A DNA stretch of 64,000 nt from Ophiura sarsii (Eukaryota > Echinodermata > Ophiuroidea > Amphilepidida > Ophiuridae): contig CM069458.1 in NCBI GenBank assembly GCA_035610835.1, forward strand, positions 32,017,449 through 32,081,448, written 5' to 3'. Each line of letters begins with the position of its first letter. Position 1 is the first letter of the stretch. The position numbers were made by a program, and so were the translations under genes. Of the stretch, positions 51,650-62,579 are shown piece by piece. Under the pieces are notes generated by a model. It was not told where the DNA came from, searched no databases, and was given only the letters and a program-made list of their open reading frames with translations.

Positions 51650-53340
51650 ATATTATTGCCTTTATACAAAACCAAACGACTTGACTTGAGCCAAATAACT
51701 CTGAAATTATGACTTGACAGTGATTAGAAAATTGATAAACATTATTGATGACTCAAATTGCAAGTGATATGGTCATACCATTGTTTGCTACATAAATGCA
51801 TGACTGATGTAAGTGCGGAGAGTGACCATCATTTGAGATCATTATTCTATTTAGGCCTATTGATTTTTTTTCTCTAAAATTATAAATTGACAAAATCAGC
51901 TAGTTTTAAATGTTTGGATCCCCTATTATTATGCCTATGAGCTAAAAATTGAAATACAATTTGCTGATATTTTTAAAAGAGTTTTCATTCTTCCCATATA
52001 ATATTTGGCGGCCATCATACATCATACTATTAAAATATAAATGAATTCAATTTCCAATAAAAAGTCATTTTGATATATCATTGAATTAGAGTGGAATGAA
52101 GTGGGCAGCGCATGTATTTGCCTCCCCCTCTCTAAAAAAAATAATAATAATAATAAAATAAATAAATGATAATAATAACAATACTATTAAATGATAATAA
52201 TAATAAACAAATGAATTAATTAATTAATAGATTTATAAATTCAGAAATGAATACCCTCCCCTCACCCCCAATTTGGTATGAGGCACACTTTCCCTAAATT
52301 GATTTAACAACCGAGTTACGTCCAGTCGTTGCTGGCCTAAAAATCAGTCTCTACATCAGTCATTGTTTACCCATAGTGCATGTGCATGTACCATTGTGAA
52401 ACCACTCGACCGACGGATTTAGAGGCGGCTGTATCCGTTAAGAATTCAAAACACTATGGGCCGTTCTACGTACAGTACGACACATCACCGGGCACATCAC
52501 ACTTCTATTTCTTCTATTTCTTCCTGTAACTGCCTTCAAATGGTTTAAAATAAACGCACTTCTACGTCAATAATCAACAGGATGTACAGCCGATCATGAA
52601 TTGTGAATACGTATGTGCAGAATCATAAATGAACGTGAAGATAAAATATGTAGTACGACAAAAACTTGTGTACGTAGCTTTCATTCAATACACGAAGTAA
52701 GCTTCCTATTTTATTTTTAATACTGTGTACAAATACATACATTTTGTAAGCATTCATAATTTCATGTACATGTGCATCATTGGATTGACATTGTGTACTT
52801 CGTTGTGCAATACCCTAACACTAAACAGTCTTAGCATACAAGGACAGACGTCAAGGAATACAGCATAGAATACTGTGTCTCTATTACTTACTACTGTATA
52901 AAAAAACTGACTAGTCACTAATACTAGTACTACATGTAGTACTGTTTCGTGTTTGTTGGAGTCGGATATAGCTGATTGAGACTAGAGAAAGTGTGACGAC
53001 GTTCAGTCTTAATAAATGATACAAGGACAGAGGTCAAGGAATACAGAATAGAAATTAGAATCTGCATCTTCTTTTTTTCTGCAAGTTCAAGGTATGTAGA
53101 CCTGTAACACCAATTTATATTAATAAATATTAAATTCAATGAATTGTAACACATTTCGTATACCATATCAATGTGAGAACCCCCCCCCCCCCCCCCCCCC
53201 CCCCGGGCTGCAGATATGCTGGGTGTGTGTGGGGGGGGGGGGGGGGGCGGTCACTCTTGTATAATACAAGTTGTAATATCTGTGTAATGACGTACAATGT
53301 ATAACCAGCAGTTGCCACGTAGTGTCAGTTGCAGTGGTGT
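51650..53340. other. AT-rich sequence with (aat)n and poly-C/poly-G pair
   Basis: An (aat)n-rich run spans about 52135-52230. A C25 tract (53180-53204) and a G18 tract (53230-53247) lie 25 bases apart and could fold back on each other. No exon was supported, though the 5' part of the gene below could lie here. Confidence 0.5.
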
Positions 53341-53346
53341 TTTTAA

Positions 53347-53645
53347 CACAATTCAGTTTTTAGGGGTGTCACGCAGACGCAGCACATAACGGCTATTAAC
53401 GCACATGTTTACTTGAGCCGCTGGCGCGTGACGCAAGACTTTTTCCTCTTAATTCGGAAACTGCAAGTACCAAGTAAGTATACGAGTACTACATGTACAA
53501 TGTTCATAGTTGGAATTACGTCCATAGCAGTCACATTTTTTAAGTTGGTACACAATTGGTGCACATTTAGCAATTTGGTGAAAATCACCTCTCTTGGCAC
53601 CTTTTTAACTGTATCACCTGTAGGCCTAAGCATAGTTCATCTAAA
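53347..53645 (+). CDS. Candidate internal exon of an unrecognised membrane-protein-like gene
   Basis: The frame is open from 53347, after a stop at 53344, to a good donor (cta aa|gtatgt) at 53645/53646. The true 5' edge is not fixed; acceptor-like AGs are at 53356, 53363 and 53376. The translation is moderately hydrophobic, with two possible membrane segments: MFIVGITSIAVTFF (about 53499-53540) and LGTFLTVSPVGLSI (about 53596-53635). The exon ends in phase 2, which fits the exon at 54631. I do not recognise the family. A second donor-like site (ccaa|gtaagtat) at 53474 is an alternative. Known: phase compatibility occurs by chance in about a third of random pairs, so this is only supportive. 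Confidence 0.35.
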
Positions 53646-54056
53646 GTATGTATAACCATACATTTTTGGAAAGCTGTTCTATACTAAGGATTTTAATGCA
53701 GGTTTTAATGGCACTAATTTTAACCTGATATTCAGGGTGGCCAAAAATTCATAATCATAGGGTGTAACAAAAGAAATATACAAAAGTACATGTACATGAA
53801 ATACTTAACTTTTTAAAAAGACTCACATTTTGTCCCAGTATGTAGAAATTAAAATCTAACTTATCGATGAAAGAAAGAATGTAAAATGTTATGATATTTT
53901 CCAGACAAATGCCCATTTGTAGCACCCTTCTCTGACCTCTTCCTATGCATGCTTTATATCATCCTGGGTCTACATTTGTACCTGTACACAAAACTCATGT
54001 CTCTAAGTTTCAGGGGTACTGTACCGTTAATGCCCATTGCCCAGTAGGGCGCTGTG

Positions 54057-54414
54057 CAGTGGCGTACCGACCAGGGGGGGGGGGCGGGGGCAAGTTACCC
54101 CCCCCCCCTGGCTCCAAATACCGGGACGCTAAATTTACAATAGCGGGACGCTAAAAATTAGCAAGGAAAAAAAATAGGGCCTACGTCGAAAACACTGACG
54201 ATTGGACAATATTTGTTGATTGGGTGTACTTTTTGGGCTGGGAAATTTTGTGACCGTGCGAAAATGTATGACTGTGCGAAATTTTTTGATTCACGAGGTG
54301 ACTGACTGGGAACAAATTTGGGGCAACCTTTTACGAAAATGTACGCGTCGGGACGTCGACGACATACATGTATACTTTTGCCCCCCCTGGCTCACATGCC
54401 GCGGTACGCGCCTG
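54057..54414. mobile_element. hAT-like MITE with exact 8-bp duplication
   Basis: The left end CAGTGGCGTACCGACCAGGG and the right end CGGTACGCGCCTG (a degraded complement) are flanked by gcgctgtg on both sides (54049-54056 and 54415-54422). An 8-bp duplication with CAGTGGCG-type ends is the hAT signature. Subterminal G and C runs pair. It is inserted in the putative intron 53646-54630. Confidence 0.85.
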
Positions 54415-54630
54415 GCGCTGTGTACCGTACCAGTGTATATGATATATCAATAAAAAAGAAAAACAGCTCATTTGAAAGAGCTTGAAAATATCTTTCATTT
54501 GATACTATGGGATGTGATGGTAGTACTTTAAATTGTAAATTTACAATATTTTTCAATTATTTTGTAATGTCCTGTTTTGCTTGGAACTGCCCTAATTGTA
54601 CATGTATTGCATCTCTTTGTTTTTGTACAG

Positions 54631-54760
54631 ATCGAATGGGGATGACCAATTGGAAGCAGTTTTGATCAGGAGCTGTAAGGCATTGAAATCAGAATCAGGG
54701 ATGATAGACAATTGGATATCAATGGCAGTGGATCAAGGAGAAACGTGGCTAAAGTACTAA
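54631..54760 (+). CDS. Candidate terminal exon of the same gene
   Basis: A pyrimidine-rich acceptor (ctctttgtttttgtacag) ends at 54630. The exon supplies the third base of a split codon, then 42 sense codons and TAA at 54758-54760. The translation is well mixed and protein-like, containing DDQLEAVLIRSCKALKSES and ending VDQGETWLKY, unlike the AT-driven chance ORFs elsewhere. Joined to 53645 it makes a lysine codon across the junction. The 985-bp intron holds a hAT-like MITE. The 3' end and polyadenylation site are not defined. The family is not recognised. Confidence 0.45.
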
Positions 54761-55582
54761 TGGTTTGTCAAGTTTTGTGCATGAAATTGCCCGTTAAGAG
54801 ACTACCAGAATCCAATCGTTAAGAGCTGGTGAGCCCCTTCCAAGCTTCCAATTCATCAACGAGTATGTACCAAGACTGGACTTGCAATACAACTACGAGA
54901 TGTATAGTTATAGGTTACAGGATGTAGCATGTATGTACTTGCATTTTGAACTCGCCACCCAAAATCAGCCAAACAGTCAAATTATGGAACACTTTTAAGC
55001 TAAATGTATGGGCTTTCAAATAACAGATCTGTTATCAAAATAATATACATACATGTAGATGTATTTACATAATCAACCCACAAATTTGTCGATCATAGAT
55101 CCGAGCACTCGCGATCATTACAAAGGTTGAGCGGTTGAGCGTGTCCTTGCCTGCAGTGCGTTCCAAAACAGGGAATCATTATACGCTGTGATCATCAAAT
55201 TTTTGTTTTTATATTTGTTGTTCGGGCATGTACATTTGTAGCTATAATGATTTAATCAGTTCCAAATTGGCGAAAAAGATGGCAATTATGGCAACAATGG
55301 CCAAAATGTGTGCTCACGCATTGTTTTGGGCAGTAAAACAAAGACATTTTCAACATTTTTCCCTCTTGAGAATTTTTTTGAAGGGTGAACATCAAAAGTG
55401 AAGGTATTTCATCCTTTAGTTTGTATGAGTGAAAACACTGCCATGTTATGTAATGTACATGTAGACACATCTACATGAACATGATGTAGTGCGATTGTTG
55501 CCTGCATCCTTCTGTATTCATTTGCTGCTGCTTCGCCAAATTGCTATTCTTTCAAAACCTTGTATCTCCATCCAGCCCTTTA

Positions 55583-56139
55583 GACCACAGGGTGTTGGTC
55601 TGTATCTTTCACTCTTGTAGTCCACCTCTAGGCATTACATGAAATTGTTACCAAAAGGTGGCAAATATATCCCTTAACACAAATTCAGCTGATACCACGT
55701 TCGTAGGTTGCACGTTATGACCCTAGACCTCAATTTAGGGTCAAAGGTCACATGTGTTTCAATGGGAAGTCAAAAACTAAATTTAACATGGTAAAAAAAC
55801 TAAAAAATGAGCTATTGAATATAAAAAGTATATTATGTTGTTGGGATAAGTGTTTTAAACAAAAAAAGTCAATCACAACTTCGATCGTAGATCAATAGTT
55901 TTTTTTTTAAATGACAAGTTGGCCAAAATAGACCATTTTGGTCATATTTTCGCCAAATTGGCACAAAAATGACATGTTATCATCATTAAAAAAATATTTT
56001 GACTCATTATGAATTAATATCAGCTGAATTTGTGTTAAGGGATATATTTGCCACCTTTTGGTAACAATTTCATGTAATGCCTAGAGGTGGACTACAAAAA
56101 TCAAAAACTAAGCACATTTTGGCCTCACACCCTGTGGTC
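55583..56139. mobile_element. Long-TIR element GACCACAGGGTGT with TA flanks
   Basis: The terminal GACCACAGGGTGT and complement are flanked by TA (55581-55582 and 56140-56141). Inner arms of about 85 bp (tagtccacctctaggcatta through to cacaaattcagctgat) are nearly perfect inverted copies. The centre holds short inverted words. No ORF. TA targeting suggests a Tc1/mariner-type element (inference). Confidence 0.8.
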
Positions 56140-56364
56140 TACTTCAGCATGTATAAAGTATTACTTCCTATGTTTTACCTTGGCGGTCTGCTCTTAACAA
56201 GTAACACAATCACATCTATAAAAACCTTGTAAGTTCTCTTGTCCCGGAACATGTTTAAAGCAACTCTTCTTATGCATAACTGTTGGCAGTTTTACTTTAT
56301 ACATGATGAAGGGCCGGAAAAACATACAAGGTTCTGAAAGAATAGCGACGATATGTAGTTCAAT

Positions 56365-56780
56365 GAACCTATCTATGGAAGTGTTTTTGTGATTTTAAAA
56401 TTGATGCCATGCTAAAATGAAACTAAGTAACATGCTCGAATCTTCAGAATTTTAAAACACTCTTGCAATGTTCCATATTCAAATTTATGTTTATTGATGC
56501 GATAGCTACCTTTTTTTGCAAAGCGCCCTCACTGTCCCAAATTCTACCAAAATCTGCTATACATGTACAATGTACAAGACAACAAATATGGGTTAGAGAT
56601 GAAACATCTGCATACAATGTAGTATGACATCTTGTCCCCTAAATGACGGTATTACCACCATTCATTAAAATCAAATAAATGATATCAAAAATGAGCTACA
56701 TGTATGTATAATGTATACCTTTTGATCAAAATACTGATTTTGCCAAGATGGCCACCATTTCAGGGATTTTTGGCCGGACC
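56365..56780 (+). repeat. Single arm related to the 59132-60767 foldback
   Basis: Same orientation as the foldback's right arm. It shares gcaaagcgccctcac, tgacatcttgt, ttgccaccaaaatcaaat (here attaccaccattcattaaaa), tttgatcaaaatactg and tttttggccgg. It ends where the Mutator-like MITE is inserted. Confidence 0.75.
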
Positions 56781-56790
56781 AGGCCGGGGC

Positions 56791-56963
56791 GCGATTTTTT
56801 TTTTACTAGCTAGTAAACATTTGTTAAATTTATTTATTTCGTTTTAATACGGAATAAAGCAAAACTGACAGAATAAAATGATTTTTTGATTTTTAAAAAA
56901 AAAAAAGTCAACTGATTTTACCTGTGAGCCCATACAAATGTTTACTAGTAAAAAAAAAATCGC
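56791..56963. mobile_element. Mutator-like MITE with exact 9-bp duplication
   Basis: The 173-bp element has termini gcgattttttttttactag and complement, continuing to taaacatttgt; the left arm has an extra ctag. The flank ggccggggc is repeated exactly (56782-56790 and 56964-56972). A 9-bp duplication is characteristic of Mutator-like elements. Confidence 0.85.
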
Positions 56964-56980
56964 GGCCGGGGCATCCTGAA

Positions 56981-57565
56981 AGTTACAATTCAGAAATGGA
57001 CACACAAGTTTGCATTTTTCTGTTCTGGTTGAAGGGTGAACATTTTCATCCTTGACAATTCAGAAATGTACATCATGTATGTACACAATGATATACTAGT
57101 TTACTTTTTCTTTACTAGCTGAGGGGTGAAAATGTTCATCCTTACAATTATTAAGTAATGGACAAAAGTTTGCCTTTTTCTATTCTAGCTGAGGGGTGAA
57201 CATTTTGATCCTTTACAATTCAGAAATGGATCAGGACACACAAGTTTGCCTTTTTCTGCTTTAGCTGAGGGGCGAACATTTTCATCCTTTACAATTCAGA
57301 TGGACACACAAATTTGCCTTTTTCTGTTTGGCTGAGGGGTGAAAATGTTCATTCTTTACAATTCAGAAATGGGCACACAAGTTTGCCTTTTTCTATTCTA
57401 GCTGAGGGGTGAGAATGTTTATCCTTTACAATTTACAATTCAGAAATGGACGCACATGTTTGATTTTGTTTCTATTCTAGCTGAGGTGCAAGAATGTTCA
57501 TCCTTTACAATTCAGAAATGGACACAAAAAGTTGTTGTTTTTTCTATTCTATCTGAGGGGTCAAA
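56981..57565. repeat. Minisatellite of about 72 bp, about eight copies
   Basis: Units read about gctgaggggtgaacattttc, atcctttacaattcagaaat, ggacacacaagtttgccttt, ttctattcta. Units vary in length (about 65-90 bp). It begins directly after the Mutator-like MITE flank. Confidence 0.9.
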
Positions 57566-58306
57566 TCAGTTTGTTATCTATCATTTTTATGGACCTACAT
57601 AATCTGTTTTAACCCACGAACAGGCTGTAATGTATATCTTACAAATTGACATTGAGGTCAAAATGTCACAAAATGTTGCTCAAAAAGTGATCTTTTCACC
57701 TGTTCTTCCATCAAATCAAAATTTAATACTAAAAGTGAGCATGAGCGGCTTACACGTCCTTGGTTATGATCTGATGAAGTCTTTAGAGTGGTGTTTTGCT
57801 AGTGAGACCTTCATTTATGGAAACAACCATAGTTTATTTATTGTGTTTTAAGCATTTTGATTGCAAAATTGTGATACAAATTCAGTAAATTTGGCTTATT
57901 TGTTCTGACCAAACTATTTAAAGTGAAGACATAAAAAACAATTGTTTTCCTTTTAATACTCTTGTGTACAGTACTTCCAAAACATCCTGCTGAATTGAAT
58001 ATCATGGATTTCCAAAGTATGAAAACTGCTCAGTGTTGCATATAAGTGTGTCTACTTATTATACATTTTCTACAAACCCTGTATTAATGACCTACATGTA
58101 GATGATATTGACAAAATAATATTTGAAATATTATGATTGCTTTAAGACTATATGTATGCTATAAATGTTCGAAGCAAATATCACATGACTTTTCAGCTTC
58201 AATTACGTGTACGTGTCAAGGGTCACAACTCGTGGTACATGACCCTTTATTAGATCTATCTATTTACTTAAATAGTATAAATTTATGCATTAGTGTTAGT
58301 ATTGTA

Positions 58307-59131
58307 ACTACAATAGAACTTCTTTAACACAAAACTGTTAACACAAAATTCCTGATAATGTGATGTAGTTCTGAGGCCATAGCTTTACGCAGGCATGAAC
58401 ATTTTCATGTTGGCAAACTTTAATGCACCTTTGTTGAGGCTGTACAGGCTTGTTCATGCAAATTTATTCTCATGCCTGTTTATGTGATACCACAATTATC
58501 TGTATTAGTGTAACTGAAGGGCCTGGTGATTTTGGGTTAATGGGCTCCCTGCTAAATGCTATACAATTCGCCGGGGGTTTAGTGCAACAAAGGGCTATCT
58601 GCATTTTTTAAATGATCCACACAATATCAGGAACCTAATTATGAGAAAATAGTAAATTCACCTAATCAAAAAGGTTTATAGCATTTCTTCCAACTTGTCA
58701 AAACCCATTGGTGACATTGATGGGTACAAATATTTAATTCATTTTCCCCTCAAAATGACCAAAATACAGATAGCCCTTTATTGCACTAAACCCTCAAATT
58801 GTGATCTCTTAAAGGTTAGTCTTAGTCTGTAAATTAACAGGTTAATGGTGTATTTAATATAAAAGTTGCTGTAACTTTTTTTTTATTAAAGCGACTTCTA
58901 AGAGTTATTTTTGAACAACTATATATATTCCCAAGATAACAAGTGGGGTTTTTTATACACAAGATTTCTCTGTCCAAATTCTTGAAATGTTGTTTAAATT
59001 ACTGTTCGAAATATAACCAACTCAACTTTTTTTGATCCACATTGTATAGGTAGTTAACTTATCTTCATGACCCTTTATTTTAACTATTTATTTACTTAGT
59101 ATACATGTAGCTGTCGTATAGTGTTAATATT
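58307..59131 (+). repeat. Tandem repeat copy 1 of three
   Basis: Shared blocks: ctttaacacaaaactgttaa, tgaagggcctggtgattttg, gttagtcttagtctgtaaat, caaattcttgaaatgttg, atgaccctttattttaacta. Copies 2 and 3 are at about 60770-61320 and 61321-61830 (unit about 0.54 kb). This copy is longer because it holds the MITE at 58575-58793 and other extra sequence. Confidence 0.85.
58575..58793. mobile_element. MITE GGGTTTAGTGCAAC, 219 bp
   Basis: Termini GGGTTTAGTGCAACAAAGGG and complement with one difference, continuing ctatctgcatttt. It is absent from repeat copies 2 and 3, so it was inserted after the tandem formed or lost from them. No clean duplication. Confidence 0.8.
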
Positions 59132-59763
59132 AGGAGTGGGCTATAGAGGGTCATTTTTAGGTCATAGTTTCAGATCATGCTTGCTACATGATTTTTTGAT
59201 AACTTTATGCCTACTGACAACATTTTCAACAACAAAATTGAAAAAAATGCGAATTCCAGGGTAACCCGGCCTAAAAACCACAAAAAGTCAGCCATGTTGG
59301 AAAAAACAGACTTTTGATCATAACTCAGTCATTTTTGGTCTAATTTATTTGATTTTGGTGGCAATACCCATGTTTAAAGGTACAAGATGTCATTCCATGC
59401 TGGTTTCGTCTCATGTAACCCCTTCGTTTTCTTGTAATAACTGATTTTGGTCAAATTTGGACTGTGAGGGCGCTTTGCAAAAAAGTAGCTTTCGCATTAA
59501 TAAAAATGAATTTGAATACATGAAATGTGTTAAGAGTGTGTCAAGAAACATTGTCTGAAGATGTGAGCATGTTACCTCATTTCGTTTTACTGTGGCATCC
59601 ACTTTAAAATCACAAGAACGCATTAAAAGCACTTCCATAGGATAGTACAGGGGTCAACGAACTTTCATTAGTGTGTGTTTTAACCCTAACCCTAGAACGG
59701 GGCAGTGGGGATGGAACGAAGAACAGGGGGAGGGGGTTAAATAAAAAATGGGGAAAATTATGT

Positions 59764-59832
59764 CCGCCGGCGCCGGGAGTTGAACCCGGGTCGGCCGCGT
59801 GACAGGCGAGATATACTAACACTCAGCCACGG
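59764..59832 (-). pseudogene. tRNA-Asp(GTC)-like sequence 1
   Basis: The minus strand shows ggctgagtgttagtatatct, an anticodon loop ctgtcac (GTC) closed by gc-rich pairs, and a perfect T arm ccgggttcaactcccgg. The acceptor strands do not pair properly, so it is more likely a tRNA-derived relic than a functional gene. Confidence 0.55.
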
Positions 59833-60079
59833 GGGGAGGGCTTCACAGGCTACGAAATCGGAGACCATATATACCCGTAGTTTAGTGCTACAGGAGATAG
59901 AACTTGTGCGCGCGCAAGCCACGTGGTGCTGGCTGTGAGGTGACTGTGAGACGTAGTAGCGTTAGGGTTATATAAATGCACTGTGTGGTGTCGTATTAAC
60001 CCTAACCCTAGAACGGGGCAGTGGGGATGGAACGAAGAACAGGGGGAGGGGGTTAAATAAAAAATGGGAACAATTATGT

Positions 60080-60148
60080 CCGCCGGCGCCGGGAGTTGAA
60101 CCCGGGTCGGCCGCGTGACAGGCGAGATATACTAACACTCAGCCACGG
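60080..60148 (-). pseudogene. tRNA-Asp(GTC)-like sequence 2
   Basis: Same sequence and defects as copy 1, 316 bp downstream. Confidence 0.55.
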
Positions 60149-60769
60149 GGGGAGGGCTTCACAGGCTACGAAATCGGAGACCATACCCGTAGTTTAGTGC
60201 TACAGGAGATAGAACTTGTGCGCGCGCAAGCCACGTGGTGCTGGCTGTGAGGTGACTGTGAGACGTAGTAGCGTTAGGGTTATTGGAGACAATTCAAAGA
60301 TGTTCAAAATGGTGTAGCTTCAAAACAACAAATGGTATATTTTACTCAGATTTTCAGGAAATGCCTAAAATGTAACTCCTATCATATTTCAACATTAAAA
60401 TTTGAGATGCTACGATGCGAAAGGTATTTTTTTTAAACAGCGCCCTCACGGCTATTTTCACTCAAAATGCCATTTTCAGGAAAACGAAACATCGTCATGC
60501 GATAAAAGTTGTATAAGATTATTCCATGTCCCAACAAACATGGGTATTGCCACCAAAATCAAATTGATTGGACCAAAAATTATTGATTTATGATCAAAAT
60601 ACTGTTTTTCCAAAATGGCCGACTTGTTGTGGTTTTTTGGCCGGGACACCCTGGATTTTGCATTTTTTCAATATTCTTGTGGAAAATGTTGTCAGTACGT
60701 ATAAAGTCATCAAAAAAATCATGTAGCAAGCATGATCTGAAACTATGACCCTCTATAGCCCACTCCTAT

Positions 60770-61830
60770 TAATATTGACATGTAACTTCAATGGAACCTC
60801 TTTAACACAAACTGTTTTAGTGTGTTTTCACAAAATGTCTGATAAAGAAGTAGTTCCAAGGCCCAAGCTTTACGTAAAGATACCACAATTATCTGTATTA
60901 CTGTGAATGAAGGGCCTGGTGATTTTGGGTTAGGGTTCATCTGCTTAATGTTATTAACAATTGTGATCTCTTAAACGTTAGTCTTAGTCTGTAAATTAAC
61001 AGGTAAATAGTGTATTTAATATAAAAGTTGCTGTAAAGTTTTAATATAGTGACTTGCTGAAAGATGTAGAATGTATTTTTGAACAAATATATTCCCAAGA
61101 TAAACAAGTGGTTTTTTTATACACAGAAGACTTCTCTATCCTCCGTCCAGATTCTTGAAATGTTGTTGATTACCATGATTACTGCAAGTTCGAAATATTG
61201 TTTTAACCAACTCACCTTTTATGATCACCTCTTGTGTGACTTCACATTGTATAGATGTTTACTCATCTTCATGACCCTTTATTTTAACTATTTATTTACT
61301 TTAGTATAAATGTCGTATTAGTGTTAATATTGATTTGTTACCTCAATGGAACCTCTTTAACACAAAACTGTTAACACAAAATGTCTTATATTATAATGTG
61401 AAGTAGTTCCAAGGCCCAAGCTTAACGTAATGATACATCAATTATCTGTATTACTGTGACTGGAGGGGCCTGGTGATTTTGTGTTAACGGGTCCCTGCTA
61501 AATGTTTTCAATATTATAATTGTGACCTCTTAAAAGTTAGTTTTTAGTCTGTAAATTAATAGGTATTTGGTGTATTTAAGGTCAAATTTACAGTAACTTT
61601 TTTTATAGTGACTTGTCGAAAGATTTACAAGTTATTTTTGAACAACTATATTCTCGAGATAATCACGTGTGGTTTTTTTATACAAAGAAGACATCCCTTC
61701 CGTCCAAATTGTCGAAAAGTTGATTATTACTGAAGTTCAAAATATTGTATAACCAACTCACCTTTTAAAATATGATCACATCTGTATGACCCAAATAGAG
61801 TTGACTTATCTTCAGCTTTCCAAAAATGTA
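60770..61830 (+). repeat. Tandem repeat copies 2 and 3 of three
   Basis: Copy 2 is about 60770-61320 and copy 3 about 61321-61830, with the same block order as 58307-59131. Copy 3 is diverged at its end. Confidence 0.8.
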
Positions 61831-61961
61831 TACATTTGTGAGCACCAAGTCACCACGCGTGCCCAATAAATATACGCCAAGATAATCTACATAACGCGCA
61901 ACCAACGTGTTCTGACATGGTGCGTGTATTACTATATAACTACTGAATGTCTAAAAATGTC

Positions 61962-62235
61962 TCAACACTTTCCACGCGGCAATTAGTTATGCCATATACA
62001 AAACAGATTTTTCAGAAACCTTTCCGAATTTTCAAAGTCTACCTCAAATATAACAGAACCAAGACTAGGCATGTTTGTACTTCTTTCAATTCATTTCTTA
62101 TAGTGATTCTAAATAGGGTATTCAAATTCAATACAATGTCATTTTTTAGACATTTTGTGAACTTTTGAAATGTCGTCTGCAGACGACTGCCGCGTGGAAA
62201 ATCGTCTACAGACGACTGCCGCGTGGAAAATGTTA
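61962..62235. mobile_element. CACGCGG-family MITE with duplicated right end
   Basis: Begins caacactttccacgcggcaa and ends ccgcgtggaaaatgtta. The right terminal segment gtctgcagacgactgccgcg is present twice in tandem (62172-62200 and 62201-62230). Otherwise it matches 36241-36458. Confidence 0.8.
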
Positions 62236-62579
62236 ATATTGAATGTGCCATTACCTTGCCGTAGAAAAATTGTTCCGCCGCCGCAGATACTAGTTTGTTG
62301 GCGGGCACATGTAGTATGCTGACATTTTGAGTAGTATGTATGGGTATGTTCAAGCTTCTGTTGGAATATACATTGTATACTTGAAAGTTTCCGTTTTGCT
62401 TCTTATTTAAGAAATCTTGTTAATTGTTATCTAATCATGTGTTAAAAGTTTATTATAAAAAAAGAAAAACGTACTATTGTCTCGATCGTGTTTATTAACA
62501 TCATCATTTAGGTAATTTCAGTCGACAGGATCTAGGAGTCGGGCGGCGTAAGCTTTGTTGTCTGCTGTAAGTCGGTTAG

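Larger units (their letters stand above)
59681..60282. repeat. 316-bp tandem pair, each unit bounded by inverted telomere-like motifs
   Basis: Copies 59681-59970 and 59997-60282 are almost identical. Each opens taaccctaaccctagaacgg and closes tagcgttagggtta, giving 10-bp inverted ends taaccctaac/gttagggtta. Each contains a reverse-strand tRNA-Asp-like sequence. A 26-bp linker separates them. Confidence 0.9.
59132..60767. mobile_element. 1.6-kb foldback element, 8-bp duplication, tRNA-bearing centre
   Basis: Arms of about 480-510 bp begin AGGAGTGGGCTATAGAGGGT and are inverted copies of each other. ttaatatt flanks both sides (59124-59131 and 60769-60776). It sits exactly between tandem copies 1 and 2. 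The unbroken copy 2/3 junction (gtgttaatattgatttg, about 61320) is the empty site. The centre (59641-60290) carries two tRNA-Asp-like units. Confidence 0.8.

Noticed and set aside
53475..53510. Short intron after the strong donor gtaagtat
   Set aside because: The nearest acceptor would give an intron of under 40 bp, too short for this kind of animal. The open frame simply continues through.
56981..57565. Possible CRISPR-like array of repeats and spacers
   Set aside because: Whole units repeat with drift and variable length. There are no constant repeats with unique spacers and no cas-like genes. It is a minisatellite in a eukaryotic setting.
59764..60148. Two functional tRNA-Asp genes
   Set aside because: Anticodon loop and T arm look right, but the acceptor strands do not pair, so they are reported as tRNA-like relics.
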